Below are positions 27,499 through 34,949 of a stretch of DNA of 64,000 nt, piece after piece. Both the position numbers and the translations under genes were made by a program. The first letter of the stretch is position 1. Each line of letters begins with the position of its first letter. The DNA is from Gammaproteobacteria bacterium (GTDB lineage: Bacteria > Pseudomonadota > Gammaproteobacteria > DSM-19610), in the NCBI GenBank assembly GCA_026197075.1, contig JAPHQV010000010.1:53404-117403 (forward strand). The letters run 5' to 3'. The notes beneath the pieces are model-generated. The model was not told the DNA's origin. It saw only the letters and a program-made list of their open reading frames with translations, and did not search any database.

Positions 27499-28383
27499 TC
27501 AGCCGGTCAGTCGCTCCAGCGCCTCGCGGTATTTCTCGGCGGTGCGGCGGATCACCTCGTCGGGCAGCTTCGGCCCGGGCGGGGTCTTGTCCCAGTCCAG
27601 GGTCTCCAGGTAATCGCGCACGTACTGTTTGTCGAAGCTCTCCGGGCTGGTGCCCACCTGGTAGCGGTCCGCGGGCCAGAAGCGCGAGGAGTCGGGCGTA
27701 AGGGCCTCGTCGATGAGGGTGAGCCGGCCATCGCCATCCAGGCCAAACTCGAACTTGGTGTCGGCAATGATAATGCCGCGCCCGCGGGCATAGTCGGCGG
27801 CTTCGCGGTAGATGCGCAGGCTCACGTCGCGCACCTGCTCCGCCAGTTCGCGGCCGATCAGTGACACGGTGCGGTCGAAGTCGATGTTCTCGTCGTGGTC
27901 GCCCACCGCCGCCTTGGTGGAGGGGGTGAAGATGGCCTCCGGCAATTGCTCCGCCTGGCGCAGGCCCGGCGGCAGCGGGATGCCGCACACGGCGCCGGTC
28001 TTCTGGTAGTCCTTCCAGCCGGAGCCGATCAGGTAGCCGCGCACGATGGCTTCCACGGGCAGGGCATCGAGGCGCTTGACCACCACGGCGCGACCTTCCA
28101 CCTGGGCACGCTCCCCGGGATCGGGCAACACCTCCTCCAGGCGCAGGTCGGCCAGGTGATTGGGCACCACATCCCGCATACGCTTGAACCAGAAGCCCGA
28201 CACCGCCGTCAGCACCGCGCCCTTGCCGGGGATGGGGTCCGGCAGCACCACGTCGAAGGCCGACAGTCGATCGGTAGTCACGATGAGCAGGTGCTCGTCC
28301 CCCACCCCATACACATCCCGCACCTTGCCGCGGTAGACCAGTGGCAGGCTGCTGAGCCGGGATTCGAACAGGACATCGAGCAT
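27499..28383 (-). CDS. purC: Phosphoribosylaminoimidazole-succinocarboxamide synthase (SAICAR synthase)
   Basis: PurC joins aspartate to CAIR with ATP in purine synthesis. The 294-residue protein belongs to the longer, about 300-residue bacterial/yeast-type class. It has the ATP-site [19 protein letters not shown] near the N-terminus, [24 protein letters not shown], and KFEFGLD with IADTKFEFG near the metal site. ATG 28383 has GGAG 7 bases upstream. It is divergent from purEK, which catalyse the preceding steps, with a REP pair between them. Confidence 0.96.
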   Translation of the reverse strand: MLDVLFESRLSSLPLVYRGKVRDVYGVGDEHLLIVTTDRLSAFDVVLPDPIPGKGAVLTAVSGFWFKRMRDVVPNHLADLRLEEVLPDPGERAQVEGRAVVVKRLDALPVEAIVRGYLIGSGWKDYQKTGAVCGIPLPPGLRQAEQLPEAIFTPSTKAAVGDHDENIDFDRTVSLIGRELAEQVRDVSLRIYREAADYARGRGIIIADTKFEFGLDGDGRLTLIDEALTPDSSRFWPADRYQVGTSPESFDKQYVRDYLETLDWDKTPPGPKLPDEVIRRTAEKYREALERLTG

Positions 28384-28457
28384 GGGGGACTCCGGGAGCG
28401 GTGGAAAAGAGGGCATTGTACCCGGGCGGCAAAAAAAACGTGAGGCGTTGCCCCGCC

Positions 28458-28526
28458 TTGTAGGAGCGGCCTCTGGCCGCGAACGGCCGTGGCAACCCCG
28501 TTCGCGGCCAGAGGCCGCTCCTACAA
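28458..28526. repeat. REP-like inverted repeat pair
   Basis: A forward unit (28458-28483) and a reverse unit (28501-28526) of the family at 528-657, lying in the divergent region between purC and purE. This is the only copy here placed upstream of genes on both sides. Confidence 0.9.
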
Positions 28527-28595
28527 AGGCTTAGAAATCCCTCCGTTCGGTGGTAAACTGCACGGTTTCCGCCTGGGCGACCACTGGATTTCCTA

Positions 28596-29093
28596 ATGAC
28601 AAGCACCCCCCGCGTGGGCCTGGTGATGGGCAGCAACTCCGACTGGGACTGCATGCAGGCGGCCGCCGAGCTGCTGGAACGCTTTGATGTCTCCTTCGAG
28701 GCACGGGTCGTCTCCGCCCATCGCACCCCTGATCTGCTGTTCGAGTACGCCGCCACGGCACGGGAGCGAGGCCTGACCTGCATCATCGCCGGGGCCGGCG
28801 GCGCCGCCCACCTGCCGGGCATGCTGGCCGCCAAGACCACATTGCCGGTACTGGGCGTGCCGGTGCCTTCGCGCCACCTCAAAGGCCTCGATTCCCTGCT
28901 GTCCATCGTGCAGATGCCCAAGGGCGTGCCCGTGGCCACCTTCGCCATCGGCAGTGCCGGCGCCGCCAATGCCGCCCTCTACGCCATCGGCATCCTGGCC
29001 CTCACGGACAGCCGCCTGGCCACAGCACTGGAAGCGTTCCGCGAGGAACAGCGCCAGCACGCCCTGGCCATGGAACTGCCTCCCGCCCCGTGA
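28596..29093 (+). CDS. purE: N5-carboxyaminoimidazole ribonucleotide mutase
   Basis: PurE converts N5-CAIR to CAIR. The 165-residue class I protein carries the catalytic region [16 protein letters not shown] at about 46-52 (active-site His), and [14 protein letters not shown]. It overlaps purK by 4 bp (GTGA), so the two steps are coupled. Length agrees with the family. Confidence 0.97.
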   Translation: MTSTPRVGLVMGSNSDWDCMQAAAELLERFDVSFEARVVSAHRTPDLLFEYAATARERGLTCIIAGAGGAAHLPGMLAAKTTLPVLGVPVPSRHLKGLDSLLSIVQMPKGVPVATFAIGSAGAANAALYAIGILALTDSRLATALEAFREEQRQHALAMELPPAP

Positions 29094-30211
29094 TCCTGCC
29101 CGGCGCCATGCTCGGCGTGCTCGGCGGTGGCCAGCTGGGCCGCATGTTCGCCGTGGCTGCGCGCGCCCTGGGCTACCGGGTGATGGTGCTCGACCCCGAC
29201 CCCAACAGCCCGGCCGGGGCCATGGCCGACGAGCACCTGCAGGCCGACTACCAGGACCCCGAGGCCCTGGAACACATGGGCGCCCTGTGCGCCGCCATCA
29301 CCACGGAATGGGAGAATGTCCCGGCCCGGACCCTGGAGGCCCTGGCGCACCACTGCCCCGTGCGTCCCACCGGCGAAGCCACTGCCGTGGCCCGGGATCG
29401 CATTCGGGAAAAGACCTTTGTGCGTGACCTGGGACTGGCCACGGCACCCTTCTTCCCCATCCTCACCAGCGCCGACCTGGACAGCGCGGTGGCCGGGCTG
29501 CGCCTGCCGGCCCTGCTGAAGACTGCCACCCTGGGCTATGATGGCAAGGGACAGGCGGAGGTTTCAAGCCGGGAGGAAGCCCACGCCGCTTTCAACCAAA
29601 TGGGCGCCGTACCCTGTGTGCTGGAAGAGAAGGTTGCCCTGCACCAGGAACTGTCGGTGTTGCTGGTTCGAGGCGTCGATGGCGAGGTGGAGGTCTACCC
29701 CGTAGGGGAGAACCTTCATCGCAACGGCATCCTCCACACCACGCTGGTACCGGGCCGGGTCGCTCCCGCCATGGCGGAACGGGCCATCGCCATGGCCCGT
29801 GCCATGGCCGAGGACCTGGAATACGTGGGCGTGCTGGCCGTGGAGTTCTTCCTGACCCGGGACGGGGAGTTGCTGGTCAACGAAATGGCACCCCGCCCCC
29901 ACAACAGCGGGCACTACACCCTCGATGCCTGCGCAAGCTCCCAGTTCGAGCAACAGGTACGTGCCCTGTGCGGCCTGCCCCTGGCGAGTACGCGACTGCT
30001 GTCCCCGGCCGTCATGGTCAACCTGCTCGGTGACCTGTGGACCGACGGGGAGCCGGACTGGTCACGCCTGTTGGCCCAGCCGGAAGTCAAACTGCACCTG
30101 TACGGCAAGCGACAGGCCCGCCCGGGGCGCAAGATGGGCCATTTCACCCTGTTGGGTACGGATCCCGATGCGAACCTGGCCCTGGCGCTTTCGTTGCACA
30201 AAGAACTGTAA
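29090..30211 (+). CDS. purK: N5-carboxyaminoimidazole ribonucleotide synthase
   Basis: PurK makes N5-CAIR from AIR, bicarbonate and ATP. The 373-residue ATP-grasp protein shows [13 protein letters not shown] at the N-terminus, the ATP-grasp region [11 protein letters not shown], and [18 protein letters not shown], which holds the metal and nucleotide ligands. The coupled start is GTG 29090; ATG 29108 is the alternative. It uses bicarbonate directly, typical of bacteria with class I PurE. Confidence 0.96.
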   Translation: MILPGAMLGVLGGGQLGRMFAVAARALGYRVMVLDPDPNSPAGAMADEHLQADYQDPEALEHMGALCAAITTEWENVPARTLEALAHHCPVRPTGEATAVARDRIREKTFVRDLGLATAPFFPILTSADLDSAVAGLRLPALLKTATLGYDGKGQAEVSSREEAHAAFNQMGAVPCVLEEKVALHQELSVLLVRGVDGEVEVYPVGENLHRNGILHTTLVPGRVAPAMAERAIAMARAMAEDLEYVGVLAVEFFLTRDGELLVNEMAPRPHNSGHYTLDACASSQFEQQVRALCGLPLASTRLLSPAVMVNLLGDLWTDGEPDWSRLLAQPEVKLHLYGKRQARPGRKMGHFTLLGTDPDANLALALSLHKEL

Positions 30212-30466
30212 ATAATTCCGTCAGTCAATAAAATAATAAATAAAAAACAGGCAATTAATAATTAAATTTTTTCGACCCATGGCGTTGAGCAGAGATTTGG
30301 CCTATCCTTCCCCGAGCTGGTTACACCAAGAATCGCCGGCCAGGCCCCTTCCAGGGGTGCCTGAACAAGAAAGGTCGCAAGACCTCGGGGACATCCTGGC
30401 TGACGCGCCCGCGCGCCATCCGTTCCCCTCCAAAGGCCACTTACCAGAATTCGGGGAAACAACGTT
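30212..30466 (+). other. AT-rich promoter region and possible structured leader
   Basis: Positions 30212-30275 are strikingly A/T-rich inside a GC-rich chromosome (runs such as AATAAATAAAAAACAGG and TTAATAATTAAATTTTTT). The following 190 bases up to ATG 30467 are GC-rich and foldable: a GGTC-GCAA-GACC GNRA-type hairpin and paired segments around CCAGGCCCC/AGGGGTGCC. I cannot match it to a known riboswitch. It may be the promoter plus 5' leader of the next small ORF. Confidence 0.45.
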
Positions 30467-30691
30467 ATGGAGAAGTTGCAGGTCACGGCACCGCAGGGTG
30501 CTTCCATTACCTTCCATGAATTTCGGTCCGAGGTATTCCGCATTCTTTCGGACGACTTCCAGTGGCATGGTGGCGGCAACATCCGTCTGTTCGAAAAGCA
30601 GGAAGAGATGGTCCGCAAGGCCTTCTACAATGGTGACGGTCCCACCAGCACGGCACAGGCCGTATTCGACGGCACCATCCGGCGCCGCTAA
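30467..30691 (+). CDS. Unknown small protein (74 aa)
   Basis: A 74-residue soluble ORF (starts MEKLQVTAPQGASITFHEF, ends GTIRRR) with an amphipathic middle. I do not recognise it. GGGGAAA lies about 9 bases before ATG as a moderate ribosome-binding site. Its last 4 bases overlap the 3' end of the cbbR remnant on the opposite strand. It could be a real gene under control of the unusual AT-rich leader, or a remnant of the same rearrangement that truncated cbbR. Confidence 0.5.
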   Translation: MEKLQVTAPQGASITFHEFRSEVFRILSDDFQWHGGGNIRLFEKQEEMVRKAFYNGDGPTSTAQAVFDGTIRRR

Positions 30692-30932
30692 CCGCCCACA
30701 CGCACCCGCTTCTTCATCTCCGGCACGGGGATGATTTCCGGCGTCTCGCGCATGATGAAGTTCTTGAAGGACTGTGCCAAGGCGGATAGACGCTTGCCGG
30801 CGCGGTTGGTGACATCGAGACTGACATTCACATCCGGATGCTGCGCGCGGAAGCTGGCCCAGAGGCGCGGGTAAAATTCAACAGCCGGGCCACGGCCTCG
30901 AAGATCCGCAATTGGCGTAGGGTCAGATTCAT
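30688..30932 (-). pseudogene. cbbR-like LysR regulator remnant with two internal deletions
   Basis: On the minus strand ATG 30932 starts MNLTLRQLRIFEAVARLL, the N-terminal helix-turn-helix start of CbbR-type LysR regulators. The frame then shifts at about 30876 and continues as FYPRLWASFRAQHPDVNVSLDVTNR, which corresponds to the start of the effector-binding domain (normally about residue 90-120). It joins directly to AGKRLSALAQSFKNFIM, the family's C-terminus, and ends at TAG 30688-30690. So about 80 of roughly 310 residues survive in three blocks, with one deletion of the linker region that also broke the frame, and one of most of the effector domain. CbbR controls Calvin-cycle operons; this copy cannot work. 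Confidence 0.85.
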
Positions 30933-31012
30933 AAAGAATCCTTTATGATCCGGCCTTGATACAGAAGTATGGCCGTTGAAACCCGATGCGTGGGCGGCGG
31001 GTGCTCGACGGG

Positions 31013-31615
31013 CTAGCCGGGTACGCGTTCCAGGTTCATATAGACCAGCTCCGGCCCGAAGCGGCGATGGCGGATGCGCGACAGGCCGGCATTGGGAATC
31101 TGCATGCGATACAGACCCGCGGGACGGGCCTGGACGATGTGAGCCAGGATGGCACGCATCACGCCCGCATGAGACACCAGCAGGCAGCGCCGTCCGCTGT
31201 GGGCCTGCACCATATCCTGGTAACCGGAAACCACCCGTGCAATGAAGGCATCCAGGTCCTCGGCCCCGGGAGGACGCGCATGCACCGGGTCCCGATAGAA
31301 GGCGGCGTACTCATCGGGCCGCTCGCGTTGTAATTCTTCCCGGCCGCGGCCCTCCCATGCGCCGAAACCGATTTCCCGGAAACGGTCATCCACCTCGACC
31401 GCCAGGCCATGACGTTCGGCCAGGGCCTCTGCAAAGGCACGACAACGCTGCAGGGGTGAGCTGACGACCACCTGCCAGGGGGCATGATCGCCCACGGCCT
31501 CCCACATCTGCGACCAACCCCGCTCGCTCAAGGGATCGTCGACCCCATGGCCGCGATAACGACTGCCGCCTTCCGGTTCGCCATGGCGAATCAGATCGAT
31601 GATGGTCTCCATCAT
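31013..31615 (-). CDS. Histidine phosphatase family protein (CobC/GpmB-like)
   Basis: A 200-residue cytoplasmic histidine phosphatase. Catalytic LIRHGEPEGG lies at about 7-16, VSSPLQRCRA at about 50-59, the acid residue is in FREIGFGAWEGRG, and the second histidine is in VSHAGVMRAIL. The closest functional classes are alpha-ribazole-5'-phosphate phosphatase (CobC) and phosphoglycerate-mutase-like phosphatases; with no cobalamin genes nearby I leave it unassigned. It starts (ATG ATG) 2 bases after the preceding methyltransferase gene on the same strand, so they are an operon. Confidence 0.87.
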   Translation of the reverse strand: MMETIIDLIRHGEPEGGSRYRGHGVDDPLSERGWSQMWEAVGDHAPWQVVVSSPLQRCRAFAEALAERHGLAVEVDDRFREIGFGAWEGRGREELQRERPDEYAAFYRDPVHARPPGAEDLDAFIARVVSGYQDMVQAHSGRRCLLVSHAGVMRAILAHIVQARPAGLYRMQIPNAGLSRIRHRRFGPELVYMNLERVPG

Positions 31616-31617
31616 CC

Positions 31618-32208
31618 TCAGTCACCCGTCTTGGTGGCACAGGCCACGGTGTAGGTCTTGCCCTGCTTGACCTTCTCGTAGTTGCCGAAGATTTCCTTGA
31701 GGGAGCGCTCGAACAGGCGCCGCAATCCCGTGATGGTCACCACCCAGATACGTCCGCCGGGACGCAGCTGGGCATGGGCATCGTGCAGCATGATCGCCAG
31801 CAGTTCCTTGCCTACCTTGGCGGGCACATTGGAGGCGATCAGATCGAACCGGTGCTCACCCACATGCTGGAAGGCATTGCTGAGCACGGCCCGGGCATTG
31901 GGTACCTGATTGAGCCGGACGTTGAGATTGGCGTATTCGACGGCCATGAAATCCTTGTCCACCATCAGGGTGTGTCCGCCCGGGGCCAGTTTCGCGAGGG
32001 TCAGGCCGATGGGGCCATAGCCACAGCCGAGATCCAGGCAATCATCCTCTGGCCGCACCTCGATATGGCGCAGCAGCAGTTCCGTACCTTCGTCGATCTC
32101 CCGCGGCGAGAACAGCCCCCAGGTACTGTGGAAGGTCAGCGGCTGGCCACGCAGGGTGGTGGAGAAAACATTGTCCGCACGGATTCGTGCCAGGTAGTCC
32201 TCACTCAT
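31618..32208 (-). CDS. Class I SAM-dependent methyltransferase (RsmC/RlmG-like)
   Basis: A 196-residue methyltransferase of the small-domain (MTS) type. The SAM-binding motif DLGCGYGPIGL lies at about 60-70, and the motif IV position reads SNVPAKVG instead of the NPPF of RsmC. The N-terminal FHSTWGLFSPREID segment is typical of RsmC/RlmG relatives that methylate rRNA guanine. The N-x-P-A-K-x-G version belongs to a separate, uncharacterised branch. First gene of a two-gene operon with the histidine phosphatase. Confidence 0.85.
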   Translation of the reverse strand: MSEDYLARIRADNVFSTTLRGQPLTFHSTWGLFSPREIDEGTELLLRHIEVRPEDDCLDLGCGYGPIGLTLAKLAPGGHTLMVDKDFMAVEYANLNVRLNQVPNARAVLSNAFQHVGEHRFDLIASNVPAKVGKELLAIMLHDAHAQLRPGGRIWVVTITGLRRLFERSLKEIFGNYEKVKQGKTYTVACATKTGD

Positions 32209-32308
32209 GGCCGCAGCGAGCGCCTGCAGGAGCCAGGGCCTGGGGGCCGGATAAATTCCCTATCGTTTTCAAAGCACTACACCTGTCCTTTCCGTAAATC
32301 TTGCGCAT

Positions 32309-32324
32309 TGTGGAATAGATCACG
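32309..32324. promoter_or_regulatory. CRP-like palindrome upstream of the PstS-like gene
   Basis: TGTGGAATAGATCACG resembles the CRP consensus TGTGA-N6-TCACA with two mismatches. It lies 72 bases before ATG 32396 in the divergent region between the methyltransferase and PstS-like genes. No expression evidence is available. Confidence 0.35.
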
Positions 32325-32395
32325 ATGCCACGACATCTTTCCCTGTACAAGAAAACCAGAACCGCATCCATTCTGTTCCACCAAGGGGGTTCACC

Positions 32396-33298
32396 ATGTC
32401 GATCCATCCAGCCGGTTCAACCTGGCTTGCCATCACCTTGCTCGTACTCACCGGGACCGCCCGTGCCGACCTGGAGCCCGCCAGCGCAGGGGTCACCCTG
32501 AACTGGACCGGCTGTGGCATCAGCCGCCATGCCTACATGGATGATCTGGCAAAACTGTACGAAGCGCGTACGGGCGTCAAGATCAACATTTCCGGTGGCG
32601 GCGCCACCAAGGGCATACGCGATGTCGCCTCCGGCGAGACGGACATCGGCGGCACCTGCCGGCTGAAGCTGCCCAACGAGGGAGCCGAAGAACATGCGAC
32701 CCTGGTGCCGGTGGCCTGGGATGCCCTGGCGGTCATCGTCCATCCCGACAATCCTGTCCAGGATGTATCCCTGAACCAACTGCAGGACATCTTTCTCGGC
32801 AAGATCACCAACTGGAAGGAACTGGGCGGCAATGATGCCCCATTGCGCCTGTATGTGCGCCAGGGCAAGAACTCCGGCGTGGGCCGCAGTCTGCGCAAGC
32901 ACCTGTTCGCCAACTACGACCAGGAATTCGTCGCCGCGGAAATCTTCCCTTCCACCGGACCGCTGGAGCGTGCCATCGAAACCGACGTCAATGCCATCGG
33001 CGTAACCGGCGTGAGCAGCGCGCGCAAACGCAATCTGAAGCTGGTATTACTGGAGGGCAGGGATCCTGGTTATGAGAATATCCGCAACGGCGACTACCTG
33101 CTCTACCGGCCCATGTACCTGTCCTATAACGCGGACAATGCCAGGGCCGAGGAAATAAAGCACTTCATCAGCTTCATCTATGGCAAGGACGGCACGGCCG
33201 TGCTGGCCAACAACGGCATCGTACCCTACCTGGACGGTATTCACCTGATCCGCAAGAAGATCGCCCAGAACCGCGACGCCCGGGAACGGGGCCTGTAA
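32396..33298 (+). CDS. PstS-like periplasmic phosphate/oxyanion-binding protein
   Basis: A 300-residue periplasmic substrate-binding protein of the PstS/SphX class. A signal peptide (about 1-23, ending TARA) is followed by the ligand loop region GGGATKGIRDVASGETDIGGTCR (split here by position about 64-86), then NWKELGG and RQGKNSGVGRSLRK, where phosphate-binding residues sit. No ABC permease genes follow; a terminator comes 11 bases after the stop, so it is a lone gene. It may serve a distant Pst system or act in sensing. The length is slightly below PstS (about 345). Confidence 0.85.
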   Translation: MSIHPAGSTWLAITLLVLTGTARADLEPASAGVTLNWTGCGISRHAYMDDLAKLYEARTGVKINISGGGATKGIRDVASGETDIGGTCRLKLPNEGAEEHATLVPVAWDALAVIVHPDNPVQDVSLNQLQDIFLGKITNWKELGGNDAPLRLYVRQGKNSGVGRSLRKHLFANYDQEFVAAEIFPSTGPLERAIETDVNAIGVTGVSSARKRNLKLVLLEGRDPGYENIRNGDYLLYRPMYLSYNADNARAEEIKHFISFIYGKDGTAVLANNGIVPYLDGIHLIRKKIAQNRDARERGL

Positions 33299-33309
33299 GC
33301 CAAACGGCC

Positions 33310-33339
33310 GGAAGGGCCCTGCACTCGCAGGGCCCTTCC
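33310..33339. terminator. Hairpin terminator between pstS-like gene and sat
   Basis: GGAAGGGCCCTGC pairs perfectly with GCAGGGCCCTTCC around an ACTC loop (13-bp stem), followed by TCT only. It lies between two convergent genes and may end transcription from both sides despite the weak T-tract. Confidence 0.75.
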
Positions 33340-33384
33340 TCTAGTCGAGCTGGATGGAATCGTGAATGCCGGAATCCGGCGTGG

Positions 33385-34602
33385 TTACTTGGCCGAATGA
33401 CCGCTCAGCTTCACTTCGACCTTGTCCTCGTCCTTGATGCTGCCGTAGTAGGCGCGCAGGATCTCCAGCACCTCGGGGCGCGAGAACTTGCTGGACACCT
33501 CTTCACCTTCCGACAGGGCCTTGCGCAGCTTGGTGCCGGACAACAGGATGCGGTCGCTGGCCTCGTGCGGACAGGTCTTCATGGAAGCCATGCCATCGCA
33601 CTTGTCGCACCAGAAGGTCCAGTCGATCTTGAGTGGCTGGGTCTCCAGGGCCTCGGCGGGGATCTCGTCGAAGATGTGGTGGGCGTCGAAGGGCCCGTAG
33701 TAGTCGCCCACGCCGGCGTGGTCACGACCCACGATCTGGTGTGAACAGCCGTAGTTCTGGCGGAACAGGGCATGCAGCAGGGCCTCGCGCGGACCCGCAT
33801 AACGCATATCCAGCGGATAACCGGCCTGGATCACAGTGTTCTTGGCAAAATACTTGTCGATCAGCACGCCGATGGCATTGCTGCGCACGTCGGCGGGGAT
33901 GTCGCCGGGCTTGAGCTTGCCGAGCAGGGAGTGGATCAGCACGCCGTCCAGGGTCTCCACGGCGATCTTGGCCAGGTACTCGTGTGAGCGGTGCATGGGA
34001 TTGCGGGTCTGGAAGGCGGCAACGGAATTCCAGCCGCGCTTCTCGAACTCGGCGCGGGTCTGTGCCGGGGTCATGAACTGATCGCCGTATTCCTCCGGGA
34101 AACCACCCAGAGACAATACCTTGATGGGGCCGGCCAGGTTGACGGCGCCCTGCGCCATCACCATCTTGACGCCGGGGTGCTCCTCGTCGGTGGTCTTGTA
34201 GACCATCATGCACTCGTGGGCCTTGTCGATGCCGTACTTCTCGGTCACCCGCATGGTGGCAAGGATCTCGTTCCGTTCCGGGTCGAACAGGGCGACGTCA
34301 TCGCCTTCCTTGATCCCCTTGGCGGTGGCCTCGTCGGTGGAGAGGGTGACCGGGATGGGCCAGAACAGGCCGTTGGCCATCTTCATGCCGTCACAGACAC
34401 CCTGCCAGTCGGCATGGGTCATGAAGCCATCGAGGGGGGTGAAGCCACCGATGCCCATCATGATGATGTCGCCAGCCTCGCGGGAGGACACATTGACTTT
34501 GGGCAGGCCGGCGGCGCGCTGTTGTTCAGCGGCGAGCGCGTCCCCTGCCAGCAACAGGGGCTTCAGCGCGCCTCCGCCATGGGGTTTCACCAGATTCGAC
34601 AT
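33385..34602 (-). CDS. sat: ATP sulfurylase (sulfate adenylyltransferase)
   Basis: Sat interconverts APS plus pyrophosphate with ATP plus sulfate; in sulfur oxidisers it runs toward ATP, completing the APS route of sulfite oxidation. The 405-residue single-domain form has the catalytic [11 protein letters not shown] at about 200-210 (QxRN and HxxH), [17 protein letters not shown], and a cysteine cluster [13 protein letters not shown] near 323-335 that is typical of the dissimilatory type. ATG 34602 has AAGGAG. No aprAB is next to it in the window. It is divergent from soeABC. Confidence 0.96.
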   Translation of the reverse strand: MSNLVKPHGGGALKPLLLAGDALAAEQQRAAGLPKVNVSSREAGDIIMMGIGGFTPLDGFMTHADWQGVCDGMKMANGLFWPIPVTLSTDEATAKGIKEGDDVALFDPERNEILATMRVTEKYGIDKAHECMMVYKTTDEEHPGVKMVMAQGAVNLAGPIKVLSLGGFPEEYGDQFMTPAQTRAEFEKRGWNSVAAFQTRNPMHRSHEYLAKIAVETLDGVLIHSLLGKLKPGDIPADVRSNAIGVLIDKYFAKNTVIQAGYPLDMRYAGPREALLHALFRQNYGCSHQIVGRDHAGVGDYYGPFDAHHIFDEIPAEALETQPLKIDWTFWCDKCDGMASMKTCPHEASDRILLSGTKLRKALSEGEEVSSKFSRPEVLEILRAYYGSIKDEDKVEVKLSGHSAK

Positions 34603-34705
34603 GAGACTCCTTCCAACAGGGTATGCTTGATGTATGGTTTACTTGGTGCGCCATGCGGCCTTCTCGGCGCCGGCAGCCCGACCTCGCCCAGCGGCGGGGA
34701 TGCAT

Positions 34706-34734
34706 ACCATAGAGGCTCTAAATTGGAATGCCAA
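34706..34734 (-). promoter_or_regulatory. Sigma-70-like promoter for sat
   Basis: Read on the minus strand: TTGGCA (34734-34729), a 17-base spacer, TATGGT (34711-34706). Predicted start near 34699, about 97 bases before the sat ATG. Confidence 0.55.
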
Positions 34735-34804
34735 ACAGTTTTATCTTTCCCACGCATAAGCCCACCTTATTTAAGGTGTCCATGCGCAGGGTATTGAATT
34801 TGCA

Positions 34805-34818
34805 TTGATTTAGGTCAA
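34805..34818. promoter_or_regulatory. Fnr/DNR-type binding site 1 upstream of soeA
   Basis: TTGATTTAGGTCAA matches TTGAT-N4-ATCAA with one change (GTCAA). A TATAAT box lies at 34836-34841, so the palindrome's centre is about 36-41 bases before the expected transcript start, the class II activator position. Confidence 0.65.
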
Positions 34819-34835
34819 TAGATGAATTAGCATAT

Positions 34836-34841
34836 TATAAT
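34836..34841 (+). promoter_or_regulatory. -10 box of the soeA promoter
   Basis: A perfect TATAAT within an A/T-rich stretch. No good -35 hexamer is present at the usual distance; the Fnr/DNR-type palindrome occupies that place, which suggests an activator-dependent promoter. Confidence 0.55.
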
Positions 34842-34864
34842 ATTTTATGACATTTTTTACTTTC

Positions 34865-34878
34865 TTGATTGGCGTCAA
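34865..34878. promoter_or_regulatory. Fnr/DNR-type binding site 2 upstream of soeA
   Basis: TTGATTGGCGTCAA has the same half-sites (TTGAT and GTCAA) as site 1 and its centre is exactly 60 bp downstream. It lies about 75 bases before ATG 34950 and downstream of the TATAAT box, so it may repress, or serve a second start. Confidence 0.6.
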
Positions 34879-34949
34879 GAAACACTCCCGGGTACGATTC
34901 TCACCCCATCCATATACAGCCGGCTCGCTGACCGCCCCAGGAAATCATC

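Larger units (their letters stand above)
34603..34949. other. Divergent regulatory region between sat and soeA, 347 bp
   Basis: The region is A/T-rich at 34790-34870. It contains a sat promoter candidate on the minus strand, two Fnr/DNR-type palindromes and a TATAAT box toward soeA, itemised separately. I see no gene in it. Confidence 0.8.
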
